Positions 6,990 to 12,325 of a stretch of 12,325 bases of DNA are shown here, one piece after another. The position numbers and the translations under genes are program-made. Origin of the DNA: Saccoglossus kowalevskii (Eukaryota; Hemichordata; Enteropneusta; Harrimaniidae). Below the pieces are notes generated by a model. That model was not told the origin of the DNA and ran no database searches. It saw only the letters and a program-made list of their open reading frames with translations. The DNA lies in contig NW_003142307.1 of NCBI RefSeq assembly GCF_000003605.2, forward strand, positions 264,135-276,459, read 5' to 3'. Numbering within the stretch: position 1 is the first letter of the stretch; each line of letters opens with the position of its first letter.

Positions 6990-8960
6990 TTAATAATCTG
7001 GAACGAGGGTTATGTTGTGCTCTTCAATGTACGTAATCAGTTTGTGTGCTCTTTTTTCGGTGATGTCAATGAGTTTGTTCATTGTCGATTTGCCTCCCGG
7101 GAGATCCCAGTACGTTTTGTCGAGATAGAGAGAATGTAACATCTTACATCGGAAATTCCCAGATTTCAATATAGAGATTGGTTCCACTGGGATTCTGAAA
7201 CAAATAATAAATCAAAATAAATCGTTGCACAGTAAAAAAAAAGTACTATCCGTGTAGTTGTAGTGTCTTTAGTTAATCATGAATGGATCGCGAAATGTAA
7301 TCCCACGATCTGCTGTTGAAAAAGCATCATGTCATAATGGCCAAAGAGGGCGCACAACTTTCACTTACTCGTCAATTCCTTCCAATAGTCTGTAATTTAG
7401 ATGGTCAACACTTCTGTTAACGTTGATGGCGTTGTCGATGTAAACAAGTCGAGTGTCGTCATATGTATGGGTGAAAATGTGTACTAAATGCTGCCGATTG
7501 ATATCAACACACTCATTCTCGTGAACACCATTGGTGAAGCAAAGCTCGCCTTCGTCTCGGTCGTAACCACAACAGCTCCTGTCGATGCGATCGTGGTTCT
7601 GGGGAACAGACACGGTGACAATTAGCACCTGGTAAGCATATCAGTCCTGCACAAAATCTTAAACTTAAAAATGTTTGTTTTTTTTTCGAGAAAGTAGGTA
7701 CATACGTGACTCGTGCATAGAAATAACTGACAACTCTATCTAACACGTAACACAAATCGATGCAATCAAATTATTTTGTCTTCTTCATTGATATCAATTG
7801 TTATCAACTGAATCTATGTATGTACACTGATGAAATACAATTATACTTATCATTATTACTATTACTACGTAGTTATCATAAGTATTCCAAGTAACATCAC
7901 ACACACACGGCAACTAATTCCTGTGTTATGCAAAAAACGGCATCACATGACATACCTGCAGCAGGAAGTCGTAAGCAGCCAGTCTTCCCCACTCAATATG
8001 GCGAACATGATTCGAATTGCATTCCTCTTTTCGTCTTGACTCCTCTTCATTGTCTTTTGCATTGCATCGGGAAGCCAACTGTGTCTGGTAATCCAACCAC
8101 CATAACGACATCGAATTTTGATCTGGTTGAAGCGAGCCCGAGTGACTGATGTGTTTATCCCACCAAACAAACGGTCGACTCTTTCCATCGGAAAACCGAT
8201 TTCCGAAATTCTCGTATGCCTTTTCGCTAGTATTGCCGCCAAATGTACGAGCGACTACTGGTAAAGACCGGTTAAATCCTAGAACTCGATCTAAATGGAA
8301 CGCATAAACTTCGTTGATGTCAGATGCGCTTTTCTGCATCGCGCACTCGTCGACACAGTCCTTGAAACTGTCGATGACTCTCCCCGATGTGTCGCGGAAA
8401 ATTACTTCCTTCAATCGTGGGTGGCTGAACACAGAGAAAACGTGGGAGACGTTTTCATGAGACATCAGCTCCATCCGCAGCACGTCGTCTTTGCTTAGCC
8501 ACTGCGGAAGATATTTAGCAAACCGCAAGTTTGGATTGTCCAATTTCTTAATGGCTTCCCAGAATTCTTTATCTTCGGCGGTGAGATCACGTGGTGGAAT
8601 TTCTCCTAATTTTGTCGTTGGTGGCGTTGTTTGACGTAACGGATTGTACTTGTTCTCTACGCTCTCACCATATATAACGAAGGGCTTCCCTTGAAGTTCT
8701 TCTGGAATTGATAAGCAATTGTCAACGTTTCCGTTGTAATTACTAACTTTTATTTTCACCACACCACTAACACTATTATAGCGCACTTGAAGTAATATAA
8801 TGCATACGAAAATTGCAATCACTACCAAGAGCCCGGCTTGTTTTTGGTGTAACGATGTCCAGGTCATTGTTGTTGCTATGGTGATGGAGTCAAAGTTCAA
8901 CCAACTGTCAACAATACGTGTCACCTGAGATTCATCTGAATCAGAGAAGAAATTAAACAT
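6990..8960 (-). CDS. GASK1/FAM198-family Golgi-associated kinase-like protein, join(8960..7956,7598..7369,7194..6990)
   Basis: A 479-residue type II membrane protein. The family is related to the FAM20/Four-jointed secretory-pathway kinases; whether GASK1 members are active kinases is unsettled. Order of parts: cytosolic N-terminus, membrane anchor at 42-59 (AGLLVVIAIFVCIILLQV), a stem with a proline- and threonine-rich piece (108-123), then the conserved domain. Family hallmarks are EVYAFHLDRVLGFNR (217-231), HIEWGRLAAYDFLLQ (321-335), the CC pair at 344-345, LVYIDN (386-391, Asp390 in the position of the kinase metal-binding Asp), LNYRLLEGID (402-411) and a C-terminal KLITYIEEHNITLVP. Lumenal N-glycosylation sequons are at 170, 230, 243, 396 and 472. 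Splice sites are GTATGT/CCCCAG and GTAAGT/GTTTCAG; Glu412 is split by intron 2. The ATG at 8960 and the one at 8867 (Met32) both have A at -3. Met32 would place the anchor right after a short, typical cytosolic tail, so the true start is uncertain. Confidence 0.92.
7195..7368 (-). other. Intron 2 of the GASK1-like gene (phase 2)
   Basis: A 174-base intron. Donor GACGA/GTAAGTG at 7369/7368 and acceptor TTTGTTTCAG/AATCCC at 7195/7194. Joining gives GA plus A, so LLEGIDE continues into IPVEPISILKSG without a frame change. Reading through would meet the TAA inside the donor. Confidence 0.9.
7599..7955 (-). other. Intron 1 of the GASK1-like gene (phase 0)
   Basis: A 357-base intron. Donor CTGCAG/GTATGT at 7956/7955 and acceptor TGTTCCCCAG/AACCAC at 7599/7598. 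It falls between Gln335 and Asn336, joining FLLQ to NHDRIDRSCCG, which is contiguous in the family. Reading through the donor would add nine residues and a stop. Confidence 0.9.
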
Positions 8961-8967
8961 AGTAATA

Positions 8968-9057
8968 CTACCAGACTTTATCTGACAAAATCACAAACAC
9001 GCGTACTATTATGTGAAAATTAAAACGATTGTATGCATAGAAAATATCTCGCCACAT
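8968..9057 (-). CDS. Upstream ORF (29 codons) before the GASK1-like start
   Basis: On the minus strand an ATG at 9057 opens 29 codons (MWRDIFYAYNRF...) and ends with TAG at 8970-8968, seven bases before the first in-frame ATG of the GASK1-like gene. If transcription begins near 9240, this uORF is in the leader and could limit translation of the first ATG or favour re-initiation at Met32. The peptide resembles nothing I know. It has no independent support as a protein. Confidence 0.3.
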   Translation of the reverse strand: MWRDIFYAYNRFNFHIIVRVFVILSDKVW

Positions 9058-9229
9058 ACTAGTAGTGAGATCTCGTTAGAAACGAGAGAACAACGAGACT
9101 TGTTTTTGACCCACAATCACTGATCTCCGTAACCACGGTATTTGGAACAATCGACGCGACGAAAAGGGACAATGCTACTATTAGTGAGGGGCAAAGACAA
9201 GTCTCGTAACTCTGTCTCTCAACGAGAGC

Positions 9230-9280
9230 TCGGCGGCCATTACACTCGTGTGTCACTCTGATCACGTGACGCATAAATAA
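9230..9280 (-). promoter_or_regulatory. Probable core promoter of the GASK1-like gene
   Basis: Reading toward the gene on the minus strand: a TATA-like TTATTTATGC (9280-9271), then the palindromic E-box TCACGTGA (9262-9269), then a GC-richer segment with a GGCGGCCATT YY1-like core near 9232-9241. The spacing would place a transcription start near 9240, giving a leader of about 280 bases. TCACGTGA is the favoured site of USF and MiT/TFE factors. These are motif matches in a plausible position; no transcript data support them. Confidence 0.35.
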
Positions 9281-10077
9281 TGCCGCGTATGCGGAGGTTC
9301 GCATATACAAAAAATACGTTTCTTTCTGAATTTGAAAATAAAATAAAACAATAACTACAAGTTCCATGCGATTTACACGCTATGAATTAGTAGTTATTTT
9401 ATAATACTAATAACCACAATTTTGGAATTACTGAGTTTTCAAGTTGTTACAAACTTTTCAAACTTGAAAACATGTCAAGATACAGAATTCAAGTTTCAGT
9501 CAGACCATGGAGGTAAAAAAGTCTTTCAGACATACCATTGTATAAAAGCGCTACAGTCATCACGTGATCGAGTTTCGTGTATTTTAAAAGGTTACCAGAA
9601 GATTTCATTTAGATGTTAGTAATCAAGGTAACACATGTGTACGTCGCTATGGTTCGCGCACGACGCGACGGAGAGACGACTGTAGGGCTTCAACAGTGAG
9701 AGCGCACTCGCTATTTTACAGATTTATTACAACTGCGTGTCGAAAATAGCGTTTACTAGTATATTGTTGTGTAGCGGATGGGGAATCACTCACGGACAGG
9801 GACGCACAAACACCGATGCTAACAGAGCGTAAATTCGAGTCAAAAACCCATATGATCGGACTACGATCTATCCAGTTTACCCTGCAAATTTAATTATATG
9901 CTAATTTCACTGGTGTCATACTGTTGCATTTGCTACTTGGCATGACGTCGTATATTTTTAAAATAACAATGGGTTATTACCAACGTCGTAATAAACGATC
10001 TAATCAAATGACTAAAAAGGGTAATTGACCTTCGACCTGTATTGTTCATGCATTGGTCATGAGTGACACTTACGAAG

Positions 10078-10086
10078 TGACCTTGA
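10078..10086 (-). promoter_or_regulatory. Extended nuclear-receptor half site TCAAGGTCA
   Basis: TGACCTTGA on the plus strand reads TCAAGGTCA on the minus strand, the exact extended half site preferred by ERR, SF-1 and similar monomeric nuclear receptors. It lies 1.1 kb upstream of the GASK1-like start. It could be chance: one nine-base site has limited weight, although a second receptor-like site lies 140 bases away. Confidence 0.3.
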
Positions 10087-10227
10087 CCACCTTGCTCCAT
10101 GCCTTGACATAACTATATTTTGAGCACCTTACAGTAATTTAAATTGTGGGACATTTTAAATTGTAAAAAAAAAAAACTTACTAAAAAAAAATGTTTTAGG
10201 TGACATTTAAGCGTTGCAAAATCATGA

Positions 10228-10242
10228 AGGTCACGGTGACCC
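10228..10242. promoter_or_regulatory. Estrogen-response-element-like palindrome AGGTCACGGTGACCC
   Basis: Two inverted half sites separated by three bases, AGGTCA-CGG-TGACCC, match the consensus ERE at all but the last position. In this layout (IR3) it is the binding form for steroid-receptor dimers. Together with the half site at 10078 it may form a small nuclear-receptor element upstream of the GASK1-like gene. Function is inference. Confidence 0.35.
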
Positions 10243-10246
10243 CAAC

Positions 10247-10333
10247 CCCCGTTATTATCCTGGCTGCGCTACTGTGACTTAGCCTCTGTGTCCGGCGAAC
10301 AGTTTGCGACGCACCGATGAGCGTGGAAGATCG
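10247..10333 (-). pseudogene. Possible degenerate non-LTR retrotransposon (LINE) fragment
   Basis: A minus-strand open segment translates to TLIGASQTV-RRTQRL-SHSSAARIITG. It resembles the end of the reverse-transcriptase region of many LINEs, where an LQRxQNxAARIITG-type motif is conserved. Only about 28 residues match this pattern; neither the catalytic region nor the following tryptophan motif is present. It would be a short, broken remnant. The similarity was judged by eye and may be chance. Confidence 0.25.
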
Positions 10334-10352
10334 ACAATCATATGTCGGTCCC

Positions 10353-11069
10353 ACCATGGAGCTCCATGGTCCCACGATCACCATCAAACACGGGGTCGAT
10401 CAGGACGTTTAATGACAGCATAGAGCTCCATGGTAACAGGCGGTATTCGGGTAGGCTGGTTACCGTGGTATTGGTATAGAATGTTGTAATAACCTTTGAA
10501 TGAAAACGGAAAATGGCACAGGGACACTTGAGTCTGTGCGTAGTACATATGCTGTCCGACTCGGAGGTGAACATCGTACCATGGAAGATAGTACTTTCCA
10601 TGGTGGTGCGGAAGTGTACGTAACACGGCGAAGATATAGGTAGATAATATGGGCGACTATCTAGGGTGGCAGATGTTAAGAAAAAAAATTACAGCAACAT
10701 CGCCCTGATTTAATTTAACTATGAAAAATAATAATGGAGCTCCATTTTTTCTACCCCCCCCCCGTGTTTGTAATCGTCACCCCTTACTACGAATAGAGAG
10801 TTGGGTCGGTGAAAATTTGAATACAATGCGACTGGTGCGTCCATTCATTTTCGAGTTTCGTAAACAACTTTTATATTCTCGCGTTGTAAGACCCGCACGG
10901 TAAGACCGATTAGTTTTATACTAGTATATATATGATATGTGTTTATCGTGGAGACATCGGTGACCACAATATGAACGACCGCTGTTCCGTTCTGTCTCAT
11001 CACAGTCCCTGTCTGATCACGGAGGGACTGTGGTCTGATATACCATGGAGCTAGAAAGCGAGCTCCATG
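10353..11069. repeat. Cluster of CCATGGAGCTCCATGG-type palindromes
   Basis: Five related structures in 0.7 kb: the perfect 18-base palindrome ACCATGGAGCTCCATGGT (10353-10370); an inverted pair CCATGGTAAC/GTTACCGTGG (10428-10437/10459-10468, one mismatch) next to a GAGCTCCATGG half; ACCATGGAA/TTCCATGGT with a nine-base loop (10578-10586/10596-10604); the palindrome AATGGAGCTCCATT (10733-10746); and CATGGAGCT/AGCTCCATG with an eight-base loop (11044-11052/11061-11069). They are concentrated here and absent elsewhere in the window. They look like ends or cores of a small hairpin-type repeat family. Confidence 0.7.
11001..11032. repeat. Hairpin with CACAGTCCCT arms (copy 2)
   Basis: CACAGTCCCT at 11001-11010 is the exact reverse complement of AGGGACTGTG at 11023-11032, with a 12-base loop. 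It shares its arm with the hairpins at 827-857 and 11872-11897. Confidence 0.75.
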
Positions 11070-11104
11070 TATATACATAGCGAGCGTGTGTGTTGTATCT
11101 CAGA

Positions 11105-11363
11105 CTAGGTTGTATGTTGCATGTTGTGTGTTTGTATATGGCCGCGTAAGGGGTCCGAGACACTACTACTTGTATCTGGACGGCTACACGAGCAGATAAA
11201 ATGTGTCAATGTACTACATGTTTTGAGTAACCGAAATATAAGCAGAGTCATAGACTAAAACAGTTTCACAAACATCATAGGTAACTCACCACAGTGTCGG
11301 AAGTCCGGTGCACATCGACAAATACACAAAGAAGACGGACGCTATGACAAGTTCGGGACTCAT
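11105..11363 (-). CDS. Candidate secreted-peptide gene: signal-peptide exon 11363-11290, possible exon 2 11183-11105
   Basis: Unrecognised; predicted from structure. An ATG at 11363, directly after an in-frame TGA, opens a 74-base exon whose peptide (MSPELVIASVFFVYLSMC, then TGLPTL) has the shape of a signal peptide, although its charge near the start is acidic. The exon ends at CTGTG/GTGAGT, a strong donor. Reading through would stop at once (TGG TGA). An acceptor with a modest pyrimidine tract (TTATCTGCTCGTGTAG) at 11184 fits the phase, makes a Cys at the junction, and opens 25 more codons to TAG at 11107-11105. The product would be 50 residues. The Kozak context is weak (T at -3). Exon 2 is the less certain part, and the first exon could belong to a longer gene. 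Confidence 0.25.
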
Positions 11364-11384
11364 TCACTGTATGTACGTTTCACA

Positions 11385-11406
11385 CATAATGGTCGATACC
11401 ATTATG
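11385..11406. repeat. Inverted repeat CATAATGGT/ACCATTATG
   Basis: Two perfect nine-base arms (11385-11393 and 11398-11406) around CGAT. It lies just upstream of the candidate signal-peptide exon. It is not obviously related to the other hairpin families, though it shares the ACCAT core. Confidence 0.7.
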
Positions 11407-11871
11407 AGAGAGGGTATCACATAACCAGCTCAAATTCTTCATATTCCGAACAGCGGAGACTTGGTACATTATAATGATAATAAAAAGTCAAAAACATAAC
11501 ATTATCGTATTTAATACGTTATAATTTGCATGATTCGAGAATTCTGTAACGCGCTTCTTTCACCAGAAAATCGATAAGTCTTGTCGCTAGTATTCTTCCG
11601 CAGCTCATCATTACATTATTAAGTATGCGTGTTTAACTGTCACCGCATTGAAATGACTGTAGTTGTCAAACAAATGAAGTGAAAAATTGAAAGTTATAGA
11701 ATTCAGAGAATATGTGCTACTGTCATTTATTTCATGACCTATCGGCTCACCCGTGTTGTACTGACAGGCCAGTACTCCTACCACCGGCCGCGACCACCCT
11801 GGAAAACCCATGACGGGCGCCCCTATTAAACTCTTGCGTTCTAGTGGATCGCAATAAATATAACTATACAT

Positions 11872-11897
11872 CACAATCCCTCTATAGAGGGACTGTG
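11872..11897. repeat. Near-perfect palindrome of the CACARTCCCT family (copy 3)
   Basis: A 26-base palindrome without a loop: CACAATCCCTCTA is followed directly by TAGAGGGACTGTG. One mismatch (A for G in the left arm) breaks full symmetry. Same arm core as the hairpins at 827-857 and 11001-11032. Confidence 0.75.
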
Positions 11898-12240
11898 TGT
11901 ACACATATAATATACTAGTAGTAGTCGTAATTTGGTTGCCAAGGTATACTCGCACATACGGTCCGGTATTCAGACATTGACCCCCATACTAGTAGTCTGT
12001 ATTTTCAGATATACCAATGAAATTAATCACTACCATTAGTACGTGCTAGGTGCCTTGTACTTTTTAGCCATAATTCGCTCAATGTAATGTCAGTGGAACT
12101 AAACCAAATATATTCGCTATATGCTGGAGAACGTGATTTAAATTATTGGATTTAAATTTTATTACAGTGTGGGCGGTGTTTTCTAAAACATATCACACGA
12201 AAAATACTAGTCCTTCAATAACATCTGTAATATTGTATGA

Positions 12241-12273
12241 TAAGTATTGCCCCTCCGATAGAGGTACAAAAAA
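12241..12273 (+). repeat. Dispersed repeat, copy 2
   Basis: TAAGTATTGCCCCTCCGATA followed by GAGGTACAAAAAAT matches 1763-1793 in the same orientation. Just beyond it, CCTATCGG (12284-12291) can pair with CCGATAG inside the repeat (12257-12263), so this copy may also form a hairpin. Confidence 0.55.
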
Positions 12274-12325
12274 TAGTGACCCTCCCTATCGGCAAATGTT
12301 GTGAAAATGTGATTATTTGTCAATC

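Larger units (their letters stand above)
9281..10352. other. Intergenic spacer upstream of the GASK1-like gene
   Basis: No gene is supported. Visible items are TATAAAAG at 9541-9548 followed by a second palindromic E-box ATCACGTGAT at 9559-9568 (plus strand, with no coding frame behind them), a nine-base inverted repeat CGCTATTTT (9709-9717)/AAAATAGCG (9743-9751), nuclear-receptor-like motifs at 10078-10242, and a possible LINE fragment at 10247-10333. Confidence 0.5.
11407..12325. other. Intergenic right edge
   Basis: No recognised gene. A GC-richer patch at about 11745-11825 lies in a minus-strand open frame (peptide piece GAPVMGFPGWSRPVVGVLAC), but that frame also runs through the hairpin at 11872-11897 and resembles no family I know. 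Two TACTAGTA octamers lie at 11913 and 11987. A good acceptor at 12171-12172 opens a plus frame of about 47 codons that crosses a dispersed repeat; I do not call it a gene. Confidence 0.5.

Noticed and set aside
8872-8885. Second X-box, GTTGCTATGGTGAT
   Set aside because: Only one half site fits; the right half lacks the required AAC. It lies inside the GASK1-like coding exon.
9059-9367. Minus-strand open frame of 102 codons
   Set aside because: It covers the predicted promoter and leader of the GASK1-like gene, has no conserved motif, and is better explained as non-coding.
9541-9568. TATAAAAG followed by a palindromic E-box on the plus strand
   Set aside because: The motif pair looks like a promoter, but only a 16-codon frame follows and no exon can be supported. 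In AT-rich DNA a TATA-like word is weak evidence.
10641-11078. CRISPR-like array from the repeated palindromes
   Set aside because: Spacing is irregular, the repeats differ, there are no cas genes, and the window is clearly eukaryotic.
10845-11078. Minus-strand open frame of 77 codons
   Set aside because: It is built largely from two hairpin repeats (11001-11032 and 11044-11069) and AT-rich filler, and its phase does not fit the candidate signal-peptide exon.
11611-11955. Minus-strand open frame of 114 codons
   Set aside because: It runs through a 26-base palindrome and a TACTAGTA copy. Only a short GC-richer piece looks protein-like, and I recognise no domain.
12173-12300. Plus-strand exon after the acceptor TTTTATTACAG
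   Set aside because: The frame is open for about 47 codons but crosses a dispersed repeat and a TACTAGT-like word, and there is no partner exon.

Overview
The window looks like nuclear DNA from an animal, not a bacterium. It is AT-rich, genes are sparse, one gene is clearly split by GT-AG introns, and the spacers are full of short palindromes and small inverted-repeat elements. The protein families present (phospholipid scramblase, Golgi-associated kinase 1/FAM198) are metazoan. The density of short hairpin repeats suggests an invertebrate deuterostome, perhaps an amphioxus. That is an impression, not a proof.

Two genes are well supported, both on the minus strand. (1) An intronless phospholipid scramblase homologue lies at 2591-3475 (possible upstream start at 3619), with a YY1-like site over its preferred start codon and an ETS-like site about 200 bases upstream. 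(2) A three-exon GASK1/FAM198 homologue runs join(8960..7956, 7598..7369, 7194..6990). It encodes a 479-residue type II membrane protein predicted to sit in the Golgi lumen. All four splice junctions are clean and the reading frame is kept across them. Its likely promoter is near 9240-9280, its poly(A) signal near 6607, and a short upstream ORF ends seven bases before its first ATG.

Layout: 1-2590 has no recognised gene. It holds a perfect RFX-type X-box (465-478), a GTCCCT hairpin (827-857) and two weak plus-strand candidates for small spliced genes (583-1215 and 1419-1724). 3620-6600 is a spacer with a tRNA-derived SINE-like relic (about 3885-3975) and two related TTAA-flanked inverted-repeat elements (5282-5593 and 5693-5815). 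9300-12325 is a repeat-rich spacer. It has nuclear-receptor-like motifs (10078-10242), a possible degenerate LINE fragment (10247-10333), a cluster of CCATGGAGCTCCATGG palindromes (10353-11069), two more GTCCCT hairpins, and a candidate signal-peptide exon (11290-11363, minus).

Nothing suggests that the two genes work together. One acts on membrane lipids and the other in the secretory pathway. The most unusual window-wide signal is the palindromic octamer TACTAGTA, found nine times and only outside the two coding sequences.
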